Source: Girardinichthys multiradiatus
Lineage: Eukaryota; Chordata; Actinopteri; Cyprinodontiformes; Goodeidae
Direction: 5' to 3'
Assembly: GCF_021462225.1 (NCBI RefSeq)
Contig: NC_061802.1
Location: 8,637,859 to 8,701,858 of the forward strand
DNA: 64,000 nt
The notes under the pieces were generated by a model that worked only from the letters and a program-made list of their open reading frames with translations, made no database searches and had not been told where the DNA came from. Of this stretch, positions 37,038-49,980 are shown one piece after another. Every line of letters starts with the position of its first letter. Position 1 is the stretch's first letter. Both the position numbers and the translations under genes were made by a program.

Positions 37038-37350
37038 TTCTTCTTAATAGCTGCCTTCTACTATCCTTCCTAAATCCTATGGAGGCTGCAACATTTGTTT
37101 TCTCATGACTTTATTTCCAAAACCCTGTCTGCTCCTTGTGCCCACATGGACACAAAACATGATGCTGAAAGTTCTGCAGGAACCACACTAGTGCACAGGG
37201 TTTCCAAACATCCTAAATTATTCATTTCATATATTTTGCACCTTTTTACTTGCCTTGTATACCATCAGTAAGTTAGCCTATTGAACGTATATATTGTATG
37301 ACAAAATTTGTCCACGAGGCCCTTTAGCAGATACAAAAAATGCTACGGTC

Positions 37351-38440
37351 TTAAAGGGGACATATCATGTTTTTAAATGCTTCCTTTTCACACTCAAATC
37401 ATTCAGTTGTGGTCTATATAAAGCTGAACTACAATGCTTTGGTCCAAATTCCTTGTTATTGTAGCTCCACCGTCTCCTCTTTTACCCCTGTTTTACTCGT
37501 TTTAGTGCCATCTCTTTAAATGCTACTGAGTCACTTCAGGCCCCGCCCCCTACAGGTCAAAGAGCATTCCACTCCACCCTCTTTGGCCATTTTTGTAGTT
37601 TGATAAGCGATACCATTATCTAGCGCTGCAGAAACTAGACAAAAACAGTAAAAACAATGCGAAACTGTTGATGTTATAATACTATTTGAAACACACAGTA
37701 TGGTGCAGTCCTCAAGGAGTTAATGGCGACAACATAAGCAGAAGGCACGATGCTACTATGAAAACAATGGCCAGGACGTTATATCAACACACAAAAAATT
37801 AATGTCTAAAATAAAGTCAGTCATTTTTAGCATTATTTGAAGCGTAATGCTTTGCTGTGCTCGTCGTTTCCATAGACAGAAGGAACTGACCCCTTAGTCA
37901 GATGAAGTCTTTCAGCAAATCCTTCTTGATACTGCTTCAGGTTGCTGAAGGCACTCATCCTTGAAGTGTGTCATGCAAACAGAGGAATTTCCCCACTGAT
38001 GTGGAAACATTTCCATGCAAAATAAAATTTAACCAGGCACTTCGAAGAGGTTCTGATGCTGGGGGACAGTTTAATGAATTGTGTGGGTTAATACAATCAC
38101 CAAACATTTAGACCTGTCCTCTTGCAGCTTCGCAATACTTGAGCTTGGACCACAACATCGCAGCGAGAAATAAAAATGATAGGTGAATTGGTCTGCCGGA
38201 AGTCCATGACCTTGTTTAGCTGTTCCGAGGCAAATACTGTCATATAACGCTTCAAAAAACATAATACAGGATAGAGACAACTGAACAGACTGAAACATAT
38301 GACTCAAACAGAATATAAAGATATCTACACAGCACCTGGAGAGACTAAATTCAACTTTTCTGCACTCTTACGGACTTGAAGTACACAACAAAAATGTATT
38401 TAAAGTGCAAAAAATTGGATTTTGCATATGTCCCCTTTAA
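37351..38440. mobile_element. Non-autonomous DNA transposon flanked by TTAA, about 1.09 kb
   Basis: Both ends carry ttaaaggggacatat and its exact inverse (37351-37365 and 38426-38440), so TTAA (the target site) plus an 11-bp terminal repeat is perfect. The interior includes gccccgccccctacagg and several short frames without similarity. TTAA duplication fits piggyBac or Kolobok-type elements. The transposase is absent. Confidence 0.7.
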
Positions 38441-40357
38441 GTTGGTATTATTGTTCAGGTACCTCCATATGGTTTTGAAATTAACATAATCATTGGTAGC
38501 TCTACTCCTCGTTTTAGGAGCCTTTATTTTTCTAACCACATGAAGAACAGTATTAAATGAGAAAATGAAGGATTCACAAGGGTATTCCCATTTATACATC
38601 AAAGCATATATCCCTAGGATATTTCTTATTTTCATTAGTCAAAAAAGTGCATCGGAATACATGCTGTAAAATGATGTGTTTTATTGACTGAAAATGGTGG
38701 GATTCATTTAGTAAAAAGGAAATAAAACAACAGATTCTTCTGTATTTAATCTTTCAATCAACAACCAGAGCAGATCGGATGACAATTGAATGATTCTGAC
38801 TTCTGGCCATTTGATTGGTGCATCTCCAGTCCTAAATGTTCAGTAAAGGTACATTATCTTCAGATCTGAACCCATGATATTAGGAACTTTCCACATCTTA
38901 AAGGGTCAAATAAGATTACAGTGGCGTTAATACGATCTGAATCAGTCTTCTTCTTTCAGTAGTTGAATAAATGAATATCCTGGCATTTTTCATACAGGTG
39001 ACATGATTTAAACACAGATTGTGATGTACACTGCATTGGAAAAAATTATTTTAAGAAATGATAATGGACTAGCGGCTGGACTTGGGAGGAAATTTGGCCA
39101 GTGGGGGAGCTGTTTTACCTCAGACTGTTTTTATTATCCAACTAGGTTGGCAGTTTCATCTGGAGCCTCATTAGAAGCTTCTGCTGGCGGTTTGCTTGGC
39201 TTCTTTACAAGCATGATTATTTCTAATCATTGCATTTACATAAACTATGAATTCACATTATGAACTTTCTCCAAAAAACCTCAGAGTTCAAATAATAAAA
39301 GATTTTTCACTTTGCTTATTCACACATGCAAATCTTATGGAGACACATGGTCTCATTTTCACAACATTTCAGTTTAAACCTCAAATATGGAGGGTTAAGC
39401 AAACCGACTTTGAACAAGTTTATACATATACAGATGTAAACACTTCACTATGACTGATGGAAAAGCATTCAGGCAGCATTATATTGTACTAATAATCTTT
39501 AACTCCACAGACTGTGCTTTTGATATTCTCCAAATGCCATGAATGGAAAGTTATGATTAAAATGGTTAAAACTCAATCGAAGAAATGCAACTAATAGTTT
39601 ACTGATTCTTTTAGTTTCTACACAAAATATAGTCATTCAATTTACAACAGGAGTGTTAATATTATTAGATGCATCTTCATTATAGTGCTCCATTTGCTTT
39701 AATTAATGGTGATATTTAAGGTACTGGAGAGAGGATTTTCCCTTAAACAATACATTTTTAAAGATTTGATCAAAAATATTTCATTATTGAGACAATAACT
39801 TTTAAAAAACAGCGTGAAACCCATGCATCGTTTGTGAGCTATAGCATGGAGAAATTATGGTGTTAAAACACACAATAGGCCATGCAATGTTGCAGCAAAC
39901 TAACTGAGAAAATCAAATAAAAGCAGTAGACACCGATGATAAAACATTAATGTTTTCTGGCTGTAATATTTTCACATTACATGAAAAACATCATTTATTG
40001 TTTAAAAGAAAATTTAACTGACATTCAGTTGGAGCACATAGTGTTTGTATAAGAGCAGAGGATTTTCTTTTTTGAAAACAACACCCTCTTAGTGTTTTTT
40101 TTAGGTTGCTGGTCATTTTGTTCCTTCATCATTTTGTAGCTTTGCAGTTTTGGTTGTCTTCATTTTGACCATTTTCTACCTGACAATTTGTACTCCCTTT
40201 GATTTTATCAATCACCTTTTATTTATATAGCGTTTTACAACATGATTGTAAATAACTTTCTATATATTCCTGCAGTCTATTTTCCAGTTCGTGGATTCCA
40301 GTCTTGAGCGCTTCTTATGGCCTAACCTCGCTGCGTTCTTTCTCTCTCTCTCTTCAG

Positions 40358-40420
40358 AGGATTTTCAACTCGTTCGTGTACACGGAGAAGACATCAAACG
40401 GAGAGACAGAAGTTCAGCAG
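40358..40420 (+). CDS. cachd1: cachd1 coding exon (63 bp, first visible exon)
   Basis: This 21-codon exon begins RIFNSFVYTEK and ends EVQQ. It matches the segment just after the signal-peptide region of vertebrate CACHD1 almost residue for residue. It is preceded by a pyrimidine tract and ttcag at 40353-40357 and followed by the strong donor gtgagt at 40421. Both junctions are phase 0, and it joins the next exon in frame. CACHD1 is a type I membrane protein related to alpha2/delta calcium-channel subunits. It is reported to modulate Cav3 and Cav2 channels and, in zebrafish, to act with Wnt receptors in brain asymmetry. This segment is extracellular and N-terminal to the VWFA domain. The preceding exon, with the start codon and signal peptide, is not in the window. 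A UG-rich repeat starts about 20 bases after the donor. The gene assignment rests on remembered protein sequence. Confidence 0.93.
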
Positions 40421-40441
40421 GTGAGTAACAAAGGCCTCTGC

Positions 40442-40480
40442 TGTGTGTGTGTGTGTGTGTGAGAGAGTGTGTGTGTGTGT
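40442..40480 (+). repeat. TG microsatellite just after the 63-bp exon
   Basis: (TG)n from 40442 to 40460, a gagagag interruption, then (TG)n to 40480. It starts about 20 bases after the donor of the first visible cachd1 exon. Confidence 0.95.
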
Positions 40481-41061
40481 ATCCGTGCTCCTGCCTGTCT
40501 GTGCATGCATGTGCCATGGCAGATGTCTGTCTGTGGTCATCATGTGTAGTGTTCTCTTTAGCAGCGCTGAGCACAGACACCAGGGGGTTTATTAAAATTC
40601 TATATCTGCTGACTCTGTGGCTTTGAAGATTGAGGTCTTATTTATTTATTTATCTTTTACTCGTCTGTCTCTGGCCATCCATCTCTTCCTCTCCTCGTTA
40701 TAGCAAGAACACAAAGCTTTGGACAGACGGATGAGCTGCTGCTTAAATAAAAAAAAAATTCTTAAATCACCTCCCTTTTAATCCAAATTTCAAAATTCTT
40801 TGCCCCTTATTTGGTTTTATGGTGGAAAAAGAAATCTACTCAGAATTTCTGTCACCTGTGTCAAATCAAACATAACTGAGTGCAGGCGCAGTGTGTGTAA
40901 GTGTGTGTTTTTGTTTGCTCTTCTGCATCAGGGATCTTGGAAAAGTGACAATATACACCACAGTGGTAAACAGCCACCAGCAAGAACAGACAGATTGACT
41001 ATTGTTTGCATTTCTCCGGTGACTGTTTCTCTGTTTGTAGCCGTCTGTGTCAGCACATGGA

Positions 41062-41114
41062 AGTGTGTGTGTGTGTGTGTGTGGGTGTGTGTCTGTGTGA
41101 GTGTGTGTGGGTGT

Positions 41115-41150
<36 letters not shown>
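41062..41150 (+). repeat. Interrupted TG microsatellite
   Basis: About 90 bp of (TG)n with ggg and tct interruptions, followed by gagagagaca. Confidence 0.95.
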
Positions 41151-41156
<6 letters not shown>

Positions 41157-44100
41157 CAGAGGAGTTCAGTGCTTCACACCTGGCAGGTATTTAGTATTCC
41201 AGAGGCAGCTGAAATTGGTTTTAAAGCATTGATTTGTTGTCTGAAGAAATGTTCTAATCTCATTAGTTGGATTCTTTTGTCTTTGCTTAATGAAATTTAA
41301 TTTAAAACATTAACTTTTTTCCTTTAAATGAGCATCTTTTTTAAATGCCTTTGACTCCAGAGTGAAGTTTCTCAGTTTCAAACCCCAAGTATTTATTTCA
41401 GTGGCCAGCTTTAATAGTGCCCATAGTTTCTCAGGATAACCCCCCCCAGATTGGCTCTAACTACTTCAGATTATAGCTCTGACATAGTTGGCTTGCCCGT
41501 GCTCTCCAGGCATAGGGGCTGTGTCCCTGAGCCAAGGCGAGGCTCCATTTGGAGGGTAGCGGCAGAGAAACAGTTGAGACACGAGAAAGCAGAGAAAAAA
41601 AAAAGACAAGGAGCCACAAAGAGGAGCCACCGGCATCTTCAGCGAGACTCTCCTTGTGGAAATTCATTATTCAGACTGCTGTGCATACATCTGTCTCTCT
41701 GTAATGACACAGGCTCTTCTTCTCTGGGCCCGTCTTTGTCACATTGTTGTACTCATTGACATATGTTGTCAAAGTGGTTATCATTAAATTTGAGCTGGTA
41801 TATTTGCATCAAGAAAAACAGAATAAATTTAAAAACTGCCATAACCCTCCTAAACTCACAATAATATAAGGGCAGCTGGATTTATATGGATATTTATGGT
41901 TATAAAACAATGTAAACAAAACAAAAAAATTCCAATATACTTCTGCCTCTTTTGTCAAGACTGTTTCAACCTAATGTAAGAGGCAGTTATTAAGTAGTTT
42001 TGGATTGTAAAAAAACAAGTTTAAGAGACAAAAGATAAACACTTGTCATCTCTGGTGAGGAGATGGTATTAAAAATGAAACGGGTAGGAATGCTCCCTTT
42101 AGGTCTTGAGATATGCTGTGGTACGATGGAAATCTTTTTCCAGCTTCTTGGAAAAATGTCACCATATTGTTAATTTTTGAGTGCGCAACAAGGCTGTTTG
42201 CACCAGAATTATTTGTGATTTAGTGCAGTTTGTGTACGGTGTTTACTCTGTGGTCAAATTGCCTTTTTTGTTTACCAAAAGAACCGGTGAAAACAGAGAA
42301 CTGCTTGATTATGGAAAAATAATAGCTCTGGTTATTATGGCCAAAATCACAATCATACATATTTGTTGGAATTTGGAATCACCTTGAATTTACTGCATCT
42401 AAGTAATTTTATCTTTTTCTTCATTCTGTTTTTTTTCCCATATATATTTTTCAGTAAAATATCTGGTTATATGGTTTATTTCTGTCATTTCAGCGATTTC
42501 AGTGCCAAATCCCAGACATATCAATACATTTTATTGAAAGCACAGCAAAATTTGTTTCAGTTCATACAATGACAAGAGCTCCCTTCTCCCCTGTTAACCA
42601 GTTTCACTAAATTAGGGGTGGGTGAAAAAAAATAATCAGTTCAATCAAAAATAATGATTTATAATTAATTAAAAACGACTAAATATTTCTACTAGTATTA
42701 GCAACATTTACCAATGTTGCTGTTGCTGTGCAATCCCAAAGGCTTCTCTAAGTAAACCACATCCTCAGTAAAAGGATAACATACAGTGATGGTACAAAGA
42801 CAGTAGACTCCCATTGGTTTTGTGTATTTTTTTTATCTTCTAGGAATATTTTGAATAATTTACAACATGGCAGAATCTGAGGCATGTTTTTTTACTCTGG
42901 AGGTAAGATTTAAAGAGTAAAGACTAAATCCTTCAAGTTAAAACAAAATAATCTAAAATATTCCTCAGTTCCCTCATGAGGGCAGCTCTGATCTACACAA
43001 AATGTAATAATTTGACTGTAACTTTATAATAACTTGTATTTATTACCAGTTTTATTTATTAGTTTACCTGGTTTTAATTCTAATATTTTAAATATTGCTA
43101 TCATCTACAAAACAAAACTGATTCAAACTGGACGCCATAAAGTTGATTTTGTCTGCGGTTCAAAGTCGGCTCATTAACACGCATTTTCAGCATAAATCTA
43201 TAACATAATATGTCTAAACAGGAAACATGGCAAACAGGCAACCTGTCTAACCTTGGAGTGCGCACAGCAGCTGTAGAAAAACCAACTTATTACAGATTTG
43301 TTTTTGTTTTTTGGCCAATCAGCATCCTTTGGGTGCTGTCTCTTCAGCTACTCATGCATGGTGCTTTGGCAGCTATGGTTTGCAATAAAACTTCCCAGAG
43401 CAGTCAAACCCTAAGGAAATGTTTTGCTGCTCTAGTCACCTTTATTTGTTGTTATTTTTCCAAAGTAGGCAGGAAGGAAGTGGGATGGAGAGAGATTTAA
43501 ACTTTTAGTTATCATTGGCTAAACTTGAATTACTCTCAGAATTTGGACAACTTTGACCTTTTAGGACCTTGGAATCATTTACAAAACAGCTCATTTAGCA
43601 ATGATCAGATACTTTATCTGTCATGACTCATAATGTGGTTAAAGTTAATTGAGTACGGATCAAATTCTTTGAAAGTTGTTTCACTCGCTTCATAAATTTA
43701 GCCCTTAGCTATGATTATTGTTTATACGGACTTGTGTTTTAGTTGTGGTCTGTGCTTCCATATGTTAGTTCAAAGGACATCGCACAAACAACGATAAATA
43801 TGGGCTCTCTTCTTTGGAAAAGGTCTGTTTCTTTACGGGCAAGCCTATTATTTTAACCATATCCACATATGAACAAATTCCACCTCAGAGGTCGAGCTTT
43901 CTGCATTGTAGAAATCGTGGGGGAAGCGGAGTGTGGCAAAAAAAACTTTAACATTTGTTTTTTGTTAACTACTTGGCTTCTATGGTGTTTGGAGCAGTTT
44001 CCATGAACTGCATACCACATGATCCTAAAGTATCAATCATCATTCTAAACACAGTTTTCCTAAATAGGTCTGATCTGATTTCTAAAATTAACCTTTAATA

Positions 44101-45884
44101 TTTTGTCAAATAGGATTCAGACAATTTAACAAAGAAGTGGGAGCTTAGAGCAGTCAGAGTGAAGCTTTACATCATATTTACAGTAATGTTGTGGATACAG
44201 CCAGCTTGGTGGCATTATTTCATCTGTCAGTCTTGGGCCTGTTGTAGCAGTCACCAGCACACAGTGACATTTAGGAAATGAACGTAAACGGACAGCTAGA
44301 ATTGGTTCTTTTCAAGTGAAACATTAGATTTGATTTGAATTTCTTGGATGCTCTCTTTATTTTTCAGGTTCTGTTATAAATTGTAATAAGAATACAAATC
44401 TTTAGGTTTGCACAGAACTATATTTAAAAGAATTTGGTATTGATTGAAGTACATCGGACACTTCAGAAGAAACGAAACAACCAGACAACGAAGCAGAAGC
44501 TGCAAAACCAAGAAGCATAGATAAACAAATTGTCAAGACATCCCGTCTGCCTCTTTTGCTTCAGATCCTGGTCCGAAAAGGAGTGGGTAGAAGAAAGTCC
44601 CATCCCCTCTCCTTTTTTTGGTCCGTCAGTTTCTTTTCATTTCTCTTCTCTAAATAACAATAGAAACAAACAAAGAATTAAATAGCAAAATAAGTGGAAA
44701 CATTATTACAAAATAAATAAATGGACGACCATAATTCCCATAAACCCCTGTTAATATTCAAGCCCTGTCCTCATTCCTATATTGATCTAAAACCATTCAT
44801 TTGCACCTTATTTTAAACTTTATGTTTTCACACTTCTTCAGCTCCACATTTTAATGATTCCACAGCTGATCACCGCTTATGGAAACACAAAAGGTTCTTT
44901 ATTGTACATGTAGTGCAGTATAATGTCAGTTTTTAAAAATAATTACTACCAAGTGATTTCATTTTATAATTTTTATGTCTTTGTGAGCAGTTTTTCCTTT
45001 GGTACTTTCAGGCATTCTTGAATCTTTTTTATTTTTTATTAGTGTACTGCAGAAATAGTTTTTAGTTTGTGGAATTTGTTCATTTATATCTCTTTTAATT
45101 TTTTGTCATTTCTCTAATAAATGGATGTGAATATATAAAATGCCTTAAAACACACTCGTCTACATGATAAGTTATTGAAAACATTGCTGGAGTTCTCTAG
45201 CAGTGGACTTTTGGGATTTGTTTTTCATACCTTCTCTATCATCCTCCTCACTTGGTCTGGTTGCAAGATAAACTTAGCTTCTCCTCGTCCAGCTACGCCC
45301 TCACCGTCCAGTTGTTTTTAACCTTTTATTACTCTGACTGTAGATGGCGGCAAGCTTAGGTGAGAAGATGATTTCTTTTAGTCCTTTTTTGACTCATGAA
45401 GATCACATCTGACTCATTTGAGTGACAAGCTTGCATCCATCTGTCTGTCTCCAGTTTTTCTAGATTTTATATTTAAAGCTTACTCACTGTATAAATATTT
45501 GATATATAGTCATAAAGAACTTGGGTATTTACACTCTAAAATTAGGCTCAAAGGAACTGAGAACTCTGGAAAAAATGAAATATTGACATGAAAAATGTGT
45601 AGGAACCCTGTGCAAAGAAACCAGCCTAGCAGAACTGATCCAGGCCTGCTGGGTTTTACACAGCTGAGCTGGTTGAGCGAGTCAGAAGGTGTGTTCTGGA
45701 TAATTTGGTTCCATGGCAGTCTGTCACCAAAAGTGTTTGGTTTCTTTCAAGTCATTTGTGTTAAAACCTGAGCTGTTCTTTCCGTGTTGCTCCCCCTCCC
45801 CCCTCAGCTGAACTCTGGCCAATGTCTCCATATTCAAAGCAAAGTTCGCTTTAGCTAATTGCCATGAAATTCACATCACCATGT

Positions 45885-46140
45885 ACGGAGGAGTTTGACA
45901 TCCTCATCCAGGAGGAGTGAATGCTGCAAGTCACTGATTTGATGGAATCTGCTGGGCTTCCTTAGATAAAATACTGAATCTGCCTGCACTGTTTGATAGA
46001 TTGGATTAATTAGAATGTATGTACCTGACTTGAAATCTGTATGATTCCATTGAATTGACTTTGAAATGCCTTGAGACGACATGTGTTGTGATTTGGAGCT
46101 ATAATAAAATTGAACTGAATTAAATTTGACTTGAAGTTGC
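45885..46140 (+). mobile_element. LINE 3' end (5' truncated)
   Basis: Contains gatggaatctgctgggcttc, then aaatgccttgagacgacatg, 'gttgtgatttggagc' and 'taataaaattgaactgaatt'. This is the 3' UTR and attga-type tail of a common fish LINE. The same tail occurs inverted at 5491. There is no coding sequence. Confidence 0.6.
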
Positions 46141-47159
46141 CGTGTGGCGACATGGGTGTAAGTGTCATGCTGTCTGCGTTCCTTGTGGTGGAGCGGCAGT
46201 AATTGCGGGCTGGGCCTCAGGCCCCTATTAAGGCCCAAATAAGAATAGCGGCTGGCTCATTAGGTGTATAAGCGGCCAGTGGGTCGGGGCCTCTTTTTTT
46301 TTTTTTCCCCCGTTCCTGGCTTTAGTCACAGGTTTTTCTTGAAGGCAGCAGTAATTATGGGATGTGAACAAAGAGGGTCCAGTTACTGTGGAAATAAGCT
46401 TTCATCTGTACTCAGAAAGTCTTATTAGCCAGCGGAAAGCATTTGGACCTCAATGTCTTGTTTTCATTTATTTTCCGCGCCCCGGTTCTGTCACCTTACG
46501 TTAACGATTTAGAGAAGTTTCTGCATTTATGCATGTAATGTAAAACTTTTTTTTTTTTTCTGGAGCAACAGAAATGCTCTCTCTCACATCTATAAGTAAG
46601 GCAAGCTGAACAAACAAGTTTTCTTTCCAAGACTTATTACAGGAAAAGACTGGTGGTATCATTGAATAACTCCTAAACGATATATTAACATATAACTTTG
46701 TTGTATCTTTAGTATAATTAGAACTTGAGTTGTGTTTGTGAACTTTAAAACCCGTCCCGAGTGATCGGGTCACAGTTATCTGCTTTATGTGCAATCAAAC
46801 CCAAAGTCATGTCACAGAGTGGGTTATTAGCTGAGCAACAAGAAGGACATCAACCGGTCTGCTTATGTTTCTGCAGCATCACACGTGTTCAGTCACTTAA
46901 ACTATGACATTAATTGTTAATCTTAATACAGCTGAGATTCGCCTGATATTCATTTCATTTTTCTGGAAATGTTTTGCATGCAAACTCTTTAGAAAGTTAA
47001 CGACAATATGTTTAACAACAAATAGGTACACTGTGCTCCCTAAATGAGATTGGACATTCCACAAATAATAATGTATTTGTTAAAGTAACTGTATTACATC
47101 TTTTTTTTAATCTGACGCAATCCATTTAATACTACAGCTCGAGGGGAGTCTCATCGTAT

Positions 47160-47545
47160 CAGTGGGTGGTCCTCTAATACTTCCCAGGAAGGACTGTGTC
47201 CCAGGCCACTTCTGAGAGAAGGTCTGAAGAAAACCATCCTCATTGTGTTTAGAGTGCGTTTACACCTGTAATTAAATAATAGGCTCTTTAGCAACAAACA
47301 TGCCAAGTGGCTCTGGGGTGAACCAATAGGACTATGTGGAAAAGCACCTCATGCCTAGTGTTAGGTATGGTGGAGGACTAGTAATGCCTTGGGGCTGTTT
47401 CTCTTTCAAAGCCCCTTGGAACCTTGTTGAAGTGCAAGACACCAGAAATGTTTTGAAATATCTGGAGATCTAAATAAAAATCTGGTGGTCTCTGCTGGGA
47501 AACTAAGAATGGTTCAGTAGTGAGTCTATTAGCTGGATAATTATC
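47160..47545 (+). mobile_element. Tc1-like transposase fragment
   Basis: Near 47367 the + strand reads VRYGGGLVMPWGCFSF, the VxHGGGSVMVWGCF motif between the first two catalytic residues of Tc1 transposases. It is preceded by gaagaaaaccatcctcattg and followed by ctctgctgggaaactaaga, also seen in fish Tc1 elements. The frame is broken and ends are absent. Confidence 0.6.
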
Positions 47546-48619
47546 CACAAGTGGTCTTTTAGGCCTGTTACTGTTTTATTTTTATTTTATCTCAACATGC
47601 ATCTGGAGAAAGCCCTTTTTTATCTTTTGAAATTTATTTATCCTTGAGAAAACATGTAGTATCAGAATGATAAATATTTGATAGTGTAGCGCAGGACACA
47701 TGAAAGATGATTGAGAATTTTACGTTTTAAACCAGGCCTGCGTCGTGCAGTTCTTCATCACGACAAATATTTTCAGTAGTGCAGCTATTTGATTGGCGTA
47801 GTCTTGTTTGTCTGGATTGGTTTTCTTCTTTAATTACTGTGCACCATGGAGGCATGTTTGTATTCGTCACATATTTCTGCTTCTAACCATGATGAATGTC
47901 GCACTCTGTGCAGCCTGAGGCCTAAAACATCCTTGATGTTGCTCAGCTATGACAATAAATAAAACACACAAATGTTTGTGCACATGGATGTTTAAGCAGT
48001 CTATTGACTTTTGGGTTCTGTGATGCATACAGATGGGTTTTCAGTAGAGGCATAAGGACGCATCCAGCTCAGGAGACGGAACAATGCAGGAGAACGACAC
48101 GAGACAAGCTTTCAACGTTTTTCTGAAAAAGAAACCAATTTCCTTTTTTTTACAAAGTAAAAGTCTCACATATCACAACCTATGTTTTAAATAATATTTT
48201 ATCATGGCAGAATAAATCAGTCCAGGGTTGACCAGTCACACCCTGTTGGTTATTTACAAAAAAACAAAACCACCCCATTTCAAGATTTTATGTAAACCCC
48301 AGAACCAGTTTCTAAAAAAAATATTTTCGGGGCTCTGAAATTATTGTTTTATTGAGGACCCAAGGCTGAAACGATGTATATTCACAGAACACTATCCTAC
48401 CTGTACCTGGGGGGTGGCAGGCTTTTGTTTGTATTTTAAGGCAATGAAGAGGGCAGAGTTCAACGTAAAGCAAATGAGCACCTGAAATTCAGGTGTTTCC
48501 TAAATTTAAAAACAGTCGTGATTAGTCTGTTTAAATCGTATAAACAGTGAATTACTTAAATGGATAATGGTTTTCCCGATTTTACTATTTTATTAACATT
48601 CTCTGTTTCCTTTCTGCAG

Positions 48620-48768
48620 TTGGCCAAGAAGATTCGGGAAAAGTTTAACCGTTACCTGGATGTGGTGAACAGAAACAAGCAGGTGGTGGAGGCCTCTTAC
48701 ACCGCCCACCTTACCTCTCCACTCACAGCGATACAGGACTGCTGCTCCATACCTGCATCAATGATGGA
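48620..48768 (+). CDS. cachd1: cachd1 coding exon (149 bp, second visible exon)
   Basis: Reads 49 codons plus two bases, from LAKKIREKFNRYLDVV to CSIPASMM. It is bounded by the acceptor ctgcag at 48614-48619 and the donor gtgagt at 48769. The last two bases (GA) are completed by the first base of the next exon to give Glu, so the exit phase is 2. The sequence is nearly identical to vertebrate CACHD1 and is predicted to be largely helical and basic at its start, with a Cys-Cys pair near the end. It lies in the extracellular N-terminal region before the VWFA domain. Reading on past the donor gives an immediate stop, which supports the splice site. No lesion is seen. Confidence 0.95.
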
Positions 48769-49980
48769 GTGAGTAATTCTGCCTCAGAAACAATGGAAAA
48801 CCACACAATTTATTCTCAGTTGGTTGTGTTAGAGAGAACCTCTGCAGGAGGCTTTATTATTGTGTGTAAATGCACCTCCTGCAGTTAGCACCTGCATTCA
48901 GCTCTCTGTTTTATCTTGGTACACAGAGGTATGAGTAGTTCAGATGACTAAGCAGAATAGGCTTGCAGTAATACTTGGTAGTATTTTTCTGACTTGAATT
49001 TCATTTCAGGCATAAAAGTATTGTAGTTTATTCAAACTTTGGGAAATTATAACAATGTTGGCCTCAAATGTATATTGGTATAAATCATACCTTTTACTAT
49101 TAACTGCAACCCTCTTAAGGACAAAGTGATTTTACACAATTAGATCTTTCCCAAAATATAATTTAGGGTTTTGTAAATACCATTCCAGTGCTGGAGGCTT
49201 GTGCTCATTTTTTATAAAACTTGATTATTAGGCTAAATATTTCACATCGAAGCCTTTTGCTGAGAGTTTTAAATTGGACCAGTCTACTATCGACCGGGCT
49301 TCTCAGCCAATCATCAGCTCCAGCAGGCGAAAACACAGTTCAAAAGCTGAGCACAGAAAAAGAGAGCGCAGTTTTCAGTTCTAATCTACAGAGCTGCAGC
49401 TGTTTCGGCCCTTCATCCCCTGTCTCTCTCCATTTCTCTCTATCTCCCTCCCCTTTATTAGCCGATGCAACTAGTCACTTCCCTCTGTAGGTTTTGCACT
49501 GCAGACTTCACAGGCTGCCTAGTCACCTGTCTGTCCTCCCATCATACAGAAGGTGGGTGGGGTAGGTTATCTGGCTCAGAGCCACCAGCCACCTGCAGCC
49601 AAACCACGTGCCATACTGGACATATCATCCAATGCTTGTTCACATTGAAACACGCTGTGTGTCTTTGCCCCGACATGTTTAACATTGTCCTTAAAACCAA
49701 GGATTTCCAGCTTTAAGAGACTGAAAAGGGTAAAAATTTTGTTGAGGATAAAATATATATGAAAACCCTTGGCAGGTAGTGAGGCGTGATGCAACGAGTC
49801 ACAGTGGAGGTGGTGGTGATAGATGTGCCAAACTGAAGCTGACTCAGATAGATCTCTGGACTTCAAAGCCTTTTCCCCGAGGAAGCAAGAAAACGTACCT
49901 CTCGCTCTCATTTTTGGATTTGCAGATGATTTTTGCAGACTTCTTTTATCAAATAAATGAATAGTGAAAAAGTGTTTGAG

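Larger units (their letters stand above)
1..40357 (+). other. cachd1: Intron upstream of the first visible cachd1 exon (3' portion)
   Basis: More than 40 kb with no exon of CACHD1 or of another host gene that I can recognise. Repeats listed separately occupy roughly a third of it. The stretches where I see only ordinary AT-rich intron are 1-925, 1650-5490, 5850-7360, 9604-11615, 11795-12548, 19530-21532, 24260-28365, 28625-29845, 30190-32050, 32945-34240, 35065-35785, 35895-37350 and 38441-40350. Short open frames here lack similarity, splice context or composition typical of coding DNA. Conserved non-coding enhancers could be present but cannot be recognised without alignment. The upstream end of the intron is outside the window. 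Confidence 0.85.
40421..48619 (+). other. cachd1: cachd1 intron between first and second visible exons
   Basis: An 8.2-kb GT-AG intron. It holds TG repeats at 40442-40480 and 41062-41150, a LINE 3' end at about 45885-46140 and a Tc1-like fragment near 47.2-47.5 kb. The stretches 41151-45880, 46140-47155 and 47550-48600 show nothing I can name. A higher-complexity, GC-richer patch lies at about 46190-46500. Confidence 0.88.

Noticed and set aside
41006..41194. Cys/Val-rich open frames over the TG repeat
   Set aside because: A product of translating a dinucleotide repeat, not a gene.
42612..42700. Possible MITE tip (aggggtgggtgaaaaaa)
   Set aside because: Only one tip-like motif followed by AT-rich sequence. 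Too weak to define an element.
46190..46500. Candidate conserved non-coding element
   Set aside because: The complexity and GC content stand out, but conservation cannot be judged from a single sequence.
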